From Chelativorans sp. J32 (GTDB lineage Bacteria; Pseudomonadota; Alphaproteobacteria; Rhizobiales; Rhizobiaceae): a stretch of 64,000 nucleotides of DNA. The translations under genes were made by a program, and so were the position numbers. Position 1 is the stretch's first letter. Every line of letters begins with the position of its first letter. Location: positions 1-64,000 of the forward strand of contig NZ_JAEQ01000005.1 of NCBI RefSeq assembly GCF_000518985.1, given 5' to 3'. Shown in pieces: positions 38,142 through 45,714 of this stretch. The notes below the pieces were generated by a model. It saw only the letters and a list, made by a program, of their open reading frames with translations, was not told the DNA's origin and ran no database searches.

Positions 38142-38363
38142 ATGAAAGCCGATATCCATCCCGACTATCACATGATCAAGGTCGTCATGACGGACGGCAC
38201 CGAATACGAGACGCGCTCGACCTGGGGCAAGGAAGGCGACACACTCAACCTCGACATCGACCCCAACTCGCACCCGGCATGGACCGGCGGCCAGCAGACG
38301 CTCGTCGACCGTGGCGGCCGTGTGTCGAAGTTCAAGAAGCGCTACGAAGGCCTGGGCATCTAA
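38142..38363 (+). CDS. rpmE: 50S ribosomal protein L31
   Basis: A small ribosomal protein at the subunit bridge. The 73-aa product has the conserved [10 protein letters not shown] start. It contains no cysteine at all, so it is the zinc-free (C-) type. The ribosome site AGGACAGAG precedes the ATG. A strong terminator follows immediately. Confidence 0.96.
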   Translation: MKADIHPDYHMIKVVMTDGTEYETRSTWGKEGDTLNLDIDPNSHPAWTGGQQTLVDRGGRVSKFKKRYEGLGI

Positions 38364-38383
38364 AGTCCGCCATAAGCTTAATG

Positions 38384-38412
38384 AAAAGGCCCGCCTTCCG
38401 GCGGGCTTTTTT
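38384..38412 (+). terminator. Intrinsic terminator of rpmE
   Basis: A 7-bp GC stem (38389-38395 with 38400-38406, loop TTCC) followed by six T residues, about 20 bp after the stop. The AAAA run on its left would help on the other strand. Confidence 0.9.
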
Positions 38413-38481
38413 GTTTCGCTTAACTTCCGCAGTTTCGTGTTTTAACCAGCGACACCCGGAGCAGGGCAAGCGAACCGGGCG

Positions 38482-38766
38482 CTATTCAGCCGATTTCCGA
38501 TCCACATGACCCAAGGCGCGTTCGGGCGCGATGACGTCGCGCACGCGCCGCTTGAGCTCCGATGCGTCGGGGAAGCCGCCGTCGCGTTTGCGTTCCCAGA
38601 CAAGCTCGCCATCGCAATGGATTTCGAAGATGCCGCCCGTTCCGGGCTTGAGCGCCACTTCCTCCAACTCCTCCGAAAAGGTGGAAAGCAGCTCCTGCGC
38701 CATCCAGCCGGCGCGCAGGAGCCACTGGCATTGGCGGCAATAGGCGATGGTCACCCGATGGGCCAT
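38482..38766 (-). CDS. SelT/SelW/SelH-family (Rdx) thioredoxin-like protein
   Basis: A 94-aa protein with an N-terminal CxxC (Cys10 and Cys13, in YCRQCQW) placed as in selenoprotein W-like thiol proteins, with cysteine where some relatives have selenocysteine, and the conserved GTGGIFEI strand. The role is probably thiol redox, but its biological partner is unknown. Its start lies 5 bp downstream of the yebC stop, so it is likely the second gene of a yebC operon. Confidence 0.88.
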   Translation of the reverse strand: MAHRVTIAYCRQCQWLLRAGWMAQELLSTFSEELEEVALKPGTGGIFEIHCDGELVWERKRDGGFPDASELKRRVRDVIAPERALGHVDRKSAE

Positions 38767-38771
38767 GAGGC

Positions 38772-39521
38772 TCAGGCCGCGCTCAGCTTTGCCATCGTGG
38801 CGTCGTCCACCTCGAAATTGGCGTAGACGTTCTGCACGTCGTCATCATCCTCGAGCACGCCGATCAGCTTCAGGATCGATTGCGCACGCTCCTCATCCAC
38901 CGGAGTGGTGGTTTGTGGCCGCCAAATGGTCTTGACCGACTCGGCTTCGCCAAGGGTCTTCTCAAGCGCTGCCGTCACCTCGCCGATATTCTCAAAGGCG
39001 CAGATGATGACGTGGCCGTCCTCGTCCGACTGCACATCGTCGGCGCCGGCTTCGATAGCCGCTTCCATCACCGCATCGGCATTGCCTGCCGCAGCCGGAT
39101 AAACGATCTCGCCGACGCGGTCGAACATGAAAGAAACGGAGCCGGTTTCGCCCAGGGCTCCGCCTGCCTTCGTGAAAGCGGCACGTATATTGGAAGCCGT
39201 ACGGTTGCGGTTGTCGGTCAGCGCCTCGACGATGACGGCAACGCCGCCCGGCGCATAGCCCTCGTAGCGAACCTCCTCATAGGTCTCGGCGTCGTTGCCC
39301 TGCGCCTTCTTGATCGCCCTCTCGATATTGTCCTTGGGCATGGACTGGGCTCTGGCGTTCTGGACAGCAAGGCGAAGACGCGGATTCATCGCCGGATCGG
39401 GCAGACCCGCTTTGGCGGCGACTGTGATCTCACGCGCCAGCTTGGAGAACATCTTCGACTTGGCCGCATCCTGGCGCCCCTTGCGATGCATGATGTTCTT
39501 GAATTGGGAATGGCCGGCCAT
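38772..39521 (-). CDS. yebC: YebC/PmpR-family transcriptional or translational regulator
   Basis: A 249-aa protein of the widespread YebC family, which acts as a transcription factor or, in recent work on relatives, as a ribosome-rescue factor at polyproline stalls. The N-terminus [22 protein letters not shown] is diagnostic, and a conserved acidic C-terminus is present. If it acts on polyproline stalls it would complement efp, about 7.5 kb away. Confidence 0.96.
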   Translation of the reverse strand: MAGHSQFKNIMHRKGRQDAAKSKMFSKLAREITVAAKAGLPDPAMNPRLRLAVQNARAQSMPKDNIERAIKKAQGNDAETYEEVRYEGYAPGGVAVIVEALTDNRNRTASNIRAAFTKAGGALGETGSVSFMFDRVGEIVYPAAAGNADAVMEAAIEAGADDVQSDEDGHVIICAFENIGEVTAALEKTLGEAESVKTIWRPQTTTPVDEERAQSILKLIGVLEDDDDVQNVYANFEVDDATMAKLSAA

Positions 39522-39703
39522 GGGGCTCCTTCTTGGATTCTGAAAAATCTTTTGGATTGCGCGCTTATAGTGAAAATAGCCCGAAACGTCCAGAACCGTG
39601 GCTTTTCATCCGGCCGACTGCCTCACGCAATGGTGAGGTGGGCTCCGTAGCGAACGCAGCGGAGGTGGGTTAGCATCCGTCCTGCAAATCCGGGGAGATG
39701 CCT
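39522..39703. other. Divergent intergenic region
   Basis: A 182-bp gap between yebC and the secreted MBL gene. No terminator or RNA structure was recognised; it should contain both promoters. Confidence 0.3.
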
Positions 39704-40501
39704 ATGCCTGCCTTCCGCCTGATTGCCTTTTTTCTTGCGCTCCTGATACCAGCAGCTGTCCATGCCCAGGAACAGCGCCCAAGCACCTGCATGGCCGTGG
39801 CAAACAGCCTGCCCGACGTGAAGTTCGTTAGCTTTCAGGAATTGGCGGCAACGCAGGGCGAAGTGTCGATCACCTATGCCGGACACTCCACCTACCTTAT
39901 CGAGACGCCGGCCGGGGTGACCATTGCGACCGATTTTTCGGGGATTTACGGCGGAGCGCCTACACCACGTGTGGTCACGATGAACCGGGCGCATTCCACC
40001 CATTACACCCTCTACCCCGATCCAGCGATCGAATATGTGTTGACCGGATGGAATCCGGATGGGGGCGCCATCAAGCACTCGCTGGTGGTGGACGACGTTT
40101 ATATCCGAAACGTGACGACCGACATTCGCGGCTTTTCGGAAGCCTCGAAGGACGGCAACTCCATCTTCATCTTCGAAGTGGCGGGTTTATGCATAGGCCA
40201 TCTGGGCCACCTGCACCATGAGCTGGACGATTCACACTATGCCGCGATAGGTCGGTTGGACGTGGTGATGGTGCCGATCGATGGGGGCCTCACCCTTTCC
40301 ATCGACAGCATGAGCGAGATTGCACGACGGCTTTCCTCGTCAATCATCCTGCCGATGCACCGCTTCTCCACGCCAATCGGCACTTTCGCCGAACGGATGG
40401 GTGAAGGTTTCGACGTGGAGTTTCACGAAGGGCGGACGATACGCGTGTCAATCGGGAGCCTTCCGAAACAGCCTACCATAATCGTTTTGGAGGGCGTCTA
40501 G
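39704..40501 (+). CDS. Secreted metallo-beta-lactamase-fold protein, non-canonical metal site
   Basis: A 265-aa protein with a signal peptide (cleavage near residue 21, VHAQEQ) and an MBL-fold body. It keeps AGHSTYLIET with His61, Asp77, and the later His166, His169 and His219, but the standard THxHxDH metal motif is replaced by AHSTHYTLYPD (His97, His100, without the Asp-His pair). It may still bind one metal. UlaG-like hydrolases are the nearest shape. The start at 39704 sits 6 nt after GGGGAG; a second ATG at 39698 is too close to it. Confidence 0.75.
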   Translation: MPAFRLIAFFLALLIPAAVHAQEQRPSTCMAVANSLPDVKFVSFQELAATQGEVSITYAGHSTYLIETPAGVTIATDFSGIYGGAPTPRVVTMNRAHSTHYTLYPDPAIEYVLTGWNPDGGAIKHSLVVDDVYIRNVTTDIRGFSEASKDGNSIFIFEVAGLCIGHLGHLHHELDDSHYAAIGRLDVVMVPIDGGLTLSIDSMSEIARRLSSSIILPMHRFSTPIGTFAERMGEGFDVEFHEGRTIRVSIGSLPKQPTIIVLEGV

Positions 40502-40526
40502 CTCTCCCGCACAAAGGCGGGAGAGC
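40501..40526. terminator. Hairpin between convergent MBL and GST genes
   Basis: A perfect 10-bp stem (40501-40510 with 40517-40526, loop ACAAAG) begins on the stop codon of the MBL gene and ends 12 bp before the GST stop codon. No T-tract. Confidence 0.55.
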
Positions 40527-40538
40527 AGTGGACCTGGC

Positions 40539-41243
40539 CTATGCGGCAAGGCGCGTGCCAAGCGATTCGATCTCTACGTGGCCGCGAAAGCCGCCGCTCG
40601 ATTCCGCCGGCTTTCCGTCCTCAATCGCGTGAGCAAAGATTACCCCTTTGTCTGCTTCCAACTTCTGCTGAAACGCGTGGAGGCGCGGATATTCGCTTTC
40701 AAGGTCGAAGAGGCCCAGATCCTCGCCCCACCGGGCGATGCCTACGAAATATGCGTCTGCCACCGTCTTCGTGTCGCCCACTAGCCATTCGGTATGCGAG
40801 ACCACATCCTGCAGATGGCTGTAGCAGCGCGCGGCTTTCTCTCGCGCAAGGTCGCGGAGGATATCCCGGCGCGGATCATTCTCGGCGAGCTTATAGGCGC
40901 TCCAGGCTGGCGCGAAAGCCGAGTGGAAATCCGTGTGCAGGAAGGAAAGCATCCGGTTCAACCGGTCGAAAGCATGGGTTTCCTGCGCGAAACCGAGCTT
41001 CCGGCTTAGATCGCGCTTGGCGATGTTGTGCAGGATCGCCAGACTTTCCGTGAGCGTATCACCATTCTCGAGGAGAAGCGCCGGCGTCGCCCCCAATGGA
41101 CTTACTGCCCCGAACACCTTGCTTTGGGGCTTGGAGAGCATGTCGATCCGAACGAGGCGATAAGGGTGGCCGAGCCACTCCAGAGCCACGATCGATCCAA
41201 ACGAGCAGCCATGCGGCACGCCGTAAAAGAGAACAGGTTCCAT
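40539..41243 (-). CDS. Glutathione S-transferase family protein
   Basis: A 234-aa cytosolic GST with an N-terminal thioredoxin-like domain (about 1-80, with the PHGCSFGS active-site loop in place of a tyrosine and the SPLGATPALLLENGDTLTES glutathione-binding segment) and a helical C-terminal domain. Likely conjugates glutathione to electrophiles or reduces disulfides. It diverges from an HxlR regulator gene, and the shared promoter carries a dyad operator, so it is the probable target of that regulator. Confidence 0.88.
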   Translation of the reverse strand: MEPVLFYGVPHGCSFGSIVALEWLGHPYRLVRIDMLSKPQSKVFGAVSPLGATPALLLENGDTLTESLAILHNIAKRDLSRKLGFAQETHAFDRLNRMLSFLHTDFHSAFAPAWSAYKLAENDPRRDILRDLAREKAARCYSHLQDVVSHTEWLVGDTKTVADAYFVGIARWGEDLGLFDLESEYPRLHAFQQKLEADKGVIFAHAIEDGKPAESSGGFRGHVEIESLGTRLAA

Positions 41244-41349
41244 TTCCGACTCCTAAATTCCTCATGTTCGAAACGTGAACCGCTGCGGCCGACGATGAGG
41301 CCGGGCGCGGTTTCGAACTGGAAGGTCGGCCAATACTTGCGCTTTATCA

Positions 41350-41374
41350 AGTACTTACAATAATGTAAGGTACT
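41350..41374. promoter_or_regulatory. Dyad operator in the GST/hxlR intergenic region
   Basis: AGTAC-TTAC (41350-41358) and GTAAGGTACT (41365-41374) form an inverted repeat with one extra base on the right, spaced by AATAAT. HxlR regulators bind similar dyads in the promoters they control. It lies 107-131 bp upstream of the GST gene start and 29-53 bp upstream of the regulator start. Confidence 0.55.
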
Positions 41375-41402
41375 GACCTGGAGGTAAGTATTGAGGAAAT
41401 CC

Positions 41403-41750
41403 ATGGCAAAGAAAGTTCAGCCCGATAGTTGCGGACTGGGTCCGGCCTTTCAGGTGATCGGTGGGAAATGGAAGGCGCTGCTTCTATGGCTCGTGCATCA
41501 GGAGCCGCGGCGATTCGGCGAGCTGAAGCGTCTGGTGCCGGACATCAGCGAGAAGATGCTGATCCAGCATCTGAGAGAGATGGAGGCGGACGGGCTGGTC
41601 CATCGCAAAGTGTTCCAAGAGGTCCCGCCGCGGGTGGAATACTCCGCGACGGAGCTTGGCATCTCGCTCGATAATGCGCTCATTCCCCTCGCCAATTGGG
41701 GCAAGGAGCACGCCGACGCGATCACCGCGCGACGCATGGCTGCGGAATAA
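41403..41750 (+). CDS. HxlR-family transcriptional regulator
   Basis: A 115-aa winged-helix regulator with the conserved GGKWKALLLW and RRFGELKRLVPDISEKMLIQHLREMEADGLV segments. An N-terminal cysteine (Cys10, in PDSCGLGPAF) sits where redox-sensing HxlR proteins such as HypR carry their reactive thiol. The first possible start is a TTG at 41391, but ATG 41403 is better because it follows GAGG at 6 nt. Adjacent to the GST it probably controls. Confidence 0.9.
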   Translation: MAKKVQPDSCGLGPAFQVIGGKWKALLLWLVHQEPRRFGELKRLVPDISEKMLIQHLREMEADGLVHRKVFQEVPPRVEYSATELGISLDNALIPLANWGKEHADAITARRMAAE

Positions 41751-41784
41751 CCGCAGCCATGGAGGCGCTCTTAGGGAGCAGCCG

Positions 41785-42552
41785 TCAGTGGGTGTGGCCG
41801 CCCGACGCACCCTCGCGCGCACGCTTGCGCCGCGCCATCATGTTCAGAGCTTCCACGAGGGCTGAAAAGCCCATTGCGGTGTAGATATAGCCCTTCGGCA
41901 CATGGAAACCGAAGCCGTCGGCGATCAGCGTCATACCGATCATGAGCAGGAAGCCGAGCGCGAGCATCACCACCGTGGGATTGGCGGCGATGAAGCGGGA
42001 CAGCGGCTCTGCCGCGAGCAGCATTACGGTGACCGCTGCTATGACTGCGATGAACATGATGGCGATGTGATCGGTCATGCCGACAGCCGTTATGATCGAA
42101 TCGATCGAGAAGACGAGATCGAGAAGCAGGATCTGTGTGATGGCCGATCCCATAGTGATCGTTGCCACCTTTCCGACCATGTTCTCCTTGGGATCCTCCG
42201 GATCGACCGAATGATGGATCTCCTTCGTCGCCTTCCAGACGAGGAAGAGACCGCCCGCGATGAGGATGAGATCGCGCCACGAGAAGCCGTGGTCGAACAG
42301 CGTGAACACCGGGGTCGTCAGTTGCACGATGATGGAGATTGTGCCGAGCAGTGCAAGGCGAAGCACCAGGGCGGCGCCGATGCCGAGCCTGCGGGCGCGC
42401 GCCTGCATCTCCTTGGGCAGCTTATTGGTGAGAATGGAAATGAAGATCAGGTTGTCGATGCCGAGAACGATCTCGAGCGTGACCAGTGTAACGAGCGCAA
42501 CCCAGGCTTCGGGGCTAGACACGAAGTCGAAGTGCGAAAGCAGCCATTCCAT
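41785..42552 (-). CDS. TerC-family integral membrane protein
   Basis: A 255-aa protein with about seven helices and the family signature [21 protein letters not shown] in helix 1-2, plus a second acidic helix ([18 protein letters not shown]). TerC proteins export manganese or load it onto secreted enzymes and are not usually tellurite determinants on their own. The two Asp-rich helix motifs are complete. It is monocistronic in appearance; the ymdB-type gene lies 63 bp upstream on the same strand. Confidence 0.93.
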   Translation of the reverse strand: MEWLLSHFDFVSSPEAWVALVTLVTLEIVLGIDNLIFISILTNKLPKEMQARARRLGIGAALVLRLALLGTISIIVQLTTPVFTLFDHGFSWRDLILIAGGLFLVWKATKEIHHSVDPEDPKENMVGKVATITMGSAITQILLLDLVFSIDSIITAVGMTDHIAIMFIAVIAAVTVMLLAAEPLSRFIAANPTVVMLALGFLLMIGMTLIADGFGFHVPKGYIYTAMGFSALVEALNMMARRKRAREGASGGHTH

Positions 42553-42615
42553 CGGGGGATCCTGCGTGGGGTTGAGAGTAGGCCACCGCAGAGTTACGGA
42601 GGCCCTTGATTTTCG

Positions 42616-43440
42616 TCAACGCCAGAACGCGGGAACTGTTTCCTCGAGACGCGGCCCGAGACGCAGCGGCGCGATCTTTTCGGCTAGCCCCGTGCGGTCG
42701 GAGATATCGAGCCCGACACCACAGATGGTGGCCGGACCGTTCGCCGCCTCGAAGCGGTTCTTGGGAACCTTACTGAGGAACCGGTTGAGCGGCTCTTCCT
42801 TGTCCATGCCCAGAGAGGAATCATAATCGCCGCACATGCCCGCATCGGAAATATAGGCCGTGCCGCCGTTGAGGATTTGATGGTCGGCCGTCGGCTGATG
42901 TGTGTGGGTCCCGATAACGGCACTCACCCGCCCATCCACGAAATGGCCGAAGCACATCTTCTCGGATGTCGCTTCCGCATGGAAATCGATGATCGCCGCA
43001 TCCGCCTGCTCGCCGAGATGACAAGCAGCAAGCTCGTTCTCCGCAGTACGAAACGGGTCGTCCAGTTCAGGATGCATGAACACCCGGCCCATGATATTGG
43101 CCACGAGCACGCGCGCCCCGTTCCTGGCAATGTAGAGACCCGAGCCGCGGCCTGGCGTACCCTTCGGGAAATTGGCAGGACGGAGGAAACGCTCCTCGCG
43201 GGGCGCAAAGCTCAAGGCCTCGCGCTGGTCCCAAACATGATTGCCCGTTGTCACCACATCCGCGCCGGCCTGCAATGTGTGGCGGAAGATCTCTTCGGTG
43301 ATGCCGAAGCCACCAGCGGCGTTTTCGCCGTTCACCACAACGAAATCGAGCTTGAAGTCCGAGACGAGGCCAGGAAGGCGCTCCCAGACAGCGGTCCGGC
43401 CCGTGCGGCCAACCATGTCGCCAAGAAACAAGATACGCAT
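42616..43440 (-). CDS. YmdB-family metallophosphoesterase (cyclic-nucleotide phosphodiesterase)
   Basis: A 274-aa protein of the YmdB/TIGR00282 group of calcineurin-like phosphodiesterases. Metal ligands are visible in LFLGDMVGRTGR (Asp8), VVNGENAAGGFG and TTGNHVWDQ, and a C-terminal GTHTHQPTAD. Relatives hydrolyse 2',3'-cyclic mononucleotides and affect biofilm and motility. It lies 9 bp after the 5-formyl-THF cyclo-ligase stop and is probably co-transcribed with it. Confidence 0.92.
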   Translation of the reverse strand: MRILFLGDMVGRTGRTAVWERLPGLVSDFKLDFVVVNGENAAGGFGITEEIFRHTLQAGADVVTTGNHVWDQREALSFAPREERFLRPANFPKGTPGRGSGLYIARNGARVLVANIMGRVFMHPELDDPFRTAENELAACHLGEQADAAIIDFHAEATSEKMCFGHFVDGRVSAVIGTHTHQPTADHQILNGGTAYISDAGMCGDYDSSLGMDKEEPLNRFLSKVPKNRFEAANGPATICGVGLDISDRTGLAEKIAPLRLGPRLEETVPAFWR

Positions 43441-43449
43441 TCCCTGCTC

Positions 43450-44037
43450 TTACAGGGGCTGGGCGAACCGGCGCAAGCCGCTTTCGGTAAGGATTTCGGG
43501 TAACGCGATATCGTGCGCCTCGTTGGGAACCTCCGGCACCTCCTGGCAATCAAAGGCTATTCCGATGAGGTTCGGTGCGCGGCCTCGCTGCCGCAGCCGC
43601 TCGATCGCGCGATCGTAATATCCGGCGCCGTAGCCGATCCGGTGCCCGCGCGCGTCGAAAGCGGCAAGCGGCACAAGCATCAATTCGGGTTCGAGTTCCG
43701 CCGCATCCTCGCCGGGTCCTTGCGTGCCGAAGCCCATGTCCACAAGCGGCGCGCCACGCAGCAATTCGCGGAAGACAATCGTCGTCTTGTCGAGGATCGC
43801 AGGCAGGCACAAGCGCGCGCCGCCATCCCTGAGCGCCGCCATCAGCGGGCGAACATCTACCTCCGACCGCATGGGCCAGAAGCCCGAAACGACCGTTCCG
43901 GGCATTGGCGCAATCTCGCTTGCCTTCTCCGCGAAGCGGAACGAAGCTTCGATCCGCCAGCGGGGATCGAGCGCGTCGCGACGCGCAAGCGCCTCCTGCC
44001 GCAGCATCTTCTTCAATTCGCGGGGTGGGAGGGTCAT
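43450..44037 (-). CDS. 5-formyltetrahydrofolate cyclo-ligase
   Basis: Converts 5-formyl-THF to 5,10-methenyl-THF with ATP, returning folate to the one-carbon pool. The 195-aa product has the LRQEALARRDAL N-terminus and the YGAGYYDRAI active-site motif near the C-terminus. The frame extends to 44103, but the ATG at 44037 follows AAGGCAAGG and matches the family start. It lies just downstream of the probable 6S RNA gene, the classic arrangement for this gene (ygfA) in Proteobacteria. Confidence 0.93.
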   Translation of the reverse strand: MTLPPRELKKMLRQEALARRDALDPRWRIEASFRFAEKASEIAPMPGTVVSGFWPMRSEVDVRPLMAALRDGGARLCLPAILDKTTIVFRELLRGAPLVDMGFGTQGPGEDAAELEPELMLVPLAAFDARGHRIGYGAGYYDRAIERLRQRGRAPNLIGIAFDCQEVPEVPNEAHDIALPEILTESGLRRFAQPL

Positions 44038-44059
44038 CCTTGCCTTGGTGTGAACTGCA

Positions 44060-44215
44060 GCGCGAATGCGCCCTGACGGGGGGAAAGCGGCGATCCACGG
44101 CAACCGATGGAATGACCGATCCCGGGAACCTACAAAGTAGGTGGGCGCCGTATGACCAAGCCCACGGGCAAGGCCAGGGACAGCTCCCTTAAGGATCGAT
44201 AAGGCCCCGGGGAAT
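44060..44215 (-). ncRNA. ssrS: Candidate 6S RNA
   Basis: 6S RNA mimics open promoter DNA and sequesters RNA polymerase in stationary phase; in many Proteobacteria it sits just before the 5-formyl-THF cyclo-ligase gene, as here. On the minus strand, CGATCC (44198-44193) can pair with GGATCG (44096-44091), closing a long, mostly helical structure, and the ACCTAC/GTAGGT hairpin (44128-44142) lies inside it. The exact ends and the fit to the consensus are inferred, not checked. Confidence 0.6.
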
Positions 44216-44317
44216 TGAATTCCTGTCGCGAGGCGCAGACCGCCACAACCAATATAGGCTCCAGCGGCAACCCATGCCAGCCTCTTGCCGGCAGAAGATG
44301 CAGATTTGCAGTAAAAC

Positions 44318-45103
44318 TTACGCTATCCCTCGCCGGCCGATCTTGCGGCGGCCGATCGGCTTCTGCGCCTCGAATTCCGCACCGGCGGAGATCTCGACAT
44401 CGATGCCGCCGCCGAAGACGATGTTTAAGAATTCGACCAGCCACTGCCTCAGATGCATGTCCCAGATCAGCCGGCCCCCCAGGTGATCGCGCCCCGGCTG
44501 CGCGCCGGGCAGCACGAAGCGCTGCGCGCCGTGGACGACCCAACGCTGCATCATCATTCGGGTGAGCTCCGCGTGGAACTGGATGCCCCAGGCATTCCTG
44601 CCATAGTGGAAGGCCTGATTTGGATAATGATCCGAAGTGGCGAGGAGGGTCGCCCCGGAGGGCAACGAAAAACCTTCCCGATGGAACTGGTAGACCATTT
44701 CAGGCCAATGCAGGAGCTGCCGGCCTTCCTCCGTGGCCCTGAGCGGATACCAACCAACCTCCACGAGCCCGTCGTCATGGCTCTTCACCTGCCCTCCCAG
44801 ATGCTTCACCAGCATCTGGGCACCGAGACAGATGCCGAGGAAAGGCTTCTCCTCCTTCAGGGGAACGGCAAGCCACTCAGTTTCACGGACGACGAATTCG
44901 TCTCTGTCATTGGCGCTCATCGGGCCACCGAAAACAACGGCGCCGTGATGCTCTTCCAGCGTTTCCGGCAGCTGATCGCCCAAGGGAGGCCGACGGATAT
45001 CCAGCGTGAAGCCGGTTTTTTCGAGAAGCTGGCCTACGCGGCCAGGACTGGACATTTCCTGATGCAAGACGACCAGGATTTTCTTACCCGCCCCCCGGAC
45101 CAT
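44318..45103 (-). CDS. Class I glutamine amidotransferase
   Basis: A 261-aa GATase domain protein. The nucleophile cysteine lies in FLGICLGAQ and the histidine/glutamate pair in IQFHAELT. It lacks the synthetase/ATP-PPase domain of GuaA, so it is a free-standing GATase related to the GuaA amidotransferase half, perhaps a gamma-glutamyl hydrolase or an amidotransferase for an unknown partner. The TerB-like gene lies just upstream and stops 9 bp before its start. Confidence 0.88.
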   Translation of the reverse strand: MVRGAGKKILVVLHQEMSSPGRVGQLLEKTGFTLDIRRPPLGDQLPETLEEHHGAVVFGGPMSANDRDEFVVRETEWLAVPLKEEKPFLGICLGAQMLVKHLGGQVKSHDDGLVEVGWYPLRATEEGRQLLHWPEMVYQFHREGFSLPSGATLLATSDHYPNQAFHYGRNAWGIQFHAELTRMMMQRWVVHGAQRFVLPGAQPGRDHLGGRLIWDMHLRQWLVEFLNIVFGGGIDVEISAGAEFEAQKPIGRRKIGRRGIA

Positions 45104-45112
45104 CTCTTGCAG

Positions 45113-45583
45113 CTACTCGCTCCCCTTTTTTCCGCTTTCAGCCTGCACGCTCTGCCGCATGGCAACGCGTGTGCGCGTATCAACGTCGATCAGCTCGGCC
45201 ACCCGCCAGACCAGATTATCCTCGAGTTCGTGCAGCTCGCCATCGGAAAGGACCACTTCCCACATGAGGCGAATGAACTCGGCGCGGGCGTTCTCATCAA
45301 GATTCCGCTTGAGCACGCTGGTGAACGCATAGAGGTCGACCGCATCGGCTTCCGCTTCTTCGGCGGCCTTCAACAGCGCCTTCAGTTCGGCGCCATTGAC
45401 ATTGTAGGCGCGTGACAGCGCCTTCTTGAGCCGGGCGCGCTCGTCAGCGCTGCACATGCCATCGGCCGCCATCACATGAATGAGCAGCGCCGCCGCAGCC
45501 ACGCGGGGATCATCCTCCTGCAGGCGCGATGTCTTGGCGCCGGAGGGCAGATCCTTGAGGAATGAGAGGATGCGATCGAACAT
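45113..45583 (-). CDS. TerB-family tellurite-resistance-like protein
   Basis: A 156-aa all-helical protein with the TerB metal-binding pattern, including LIHVMAADGMCSADERARL and EVVLSDGELHELEDNLVWRVAELI, which place paired acidic residues in the two helical halves. TerB domains bind divalent metal and act in stress-response complexes. It is upstream of the GATase gene on the same strand; terC is about 2.5 kb away and not clustered with it. Confidence 0.9.
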   Translation of the reverse strand: MFDRILSFLKDLPSGAKTSRLQEDDPRVAAAALLIHVMAADGMCSADERARLKKALSRAYNVNGAELKALLKAAEEAEADAVDLYAFTSVLKRNLDENARAEFIRLMWEVVLSDGELHELEDNLVWRVAELIDVDTRTRVAMRQSVQAESGKKGSE

Positions 45584-45714
45584 GGCAGACCTATGGAATC
45601 AGACATGCATGTTAAAGCCCCCGCGAAAGCCCACAATGCCTTTCTTGCGGCTGCCAACATGGTTCAAAGAAAAACGAACGCAGGAAGCCTCCGTTCCTTG
45701 CTCGAATTCGTCCC

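Noticed and set aside
44318-45103. GMP synthase (GuaA)
   Set aside because: The protein has only the amidotransferase half and no ATP-PPase domain or SGGVDS motif.
41785-45583. A tellurite-resistance ter operon
   Set aside because: TerC and TerB-like genes are about 2.5 kb apart with folate, phosphodiesterase, RNA and GATase genes in between, and no terA/D/E/Z is present.
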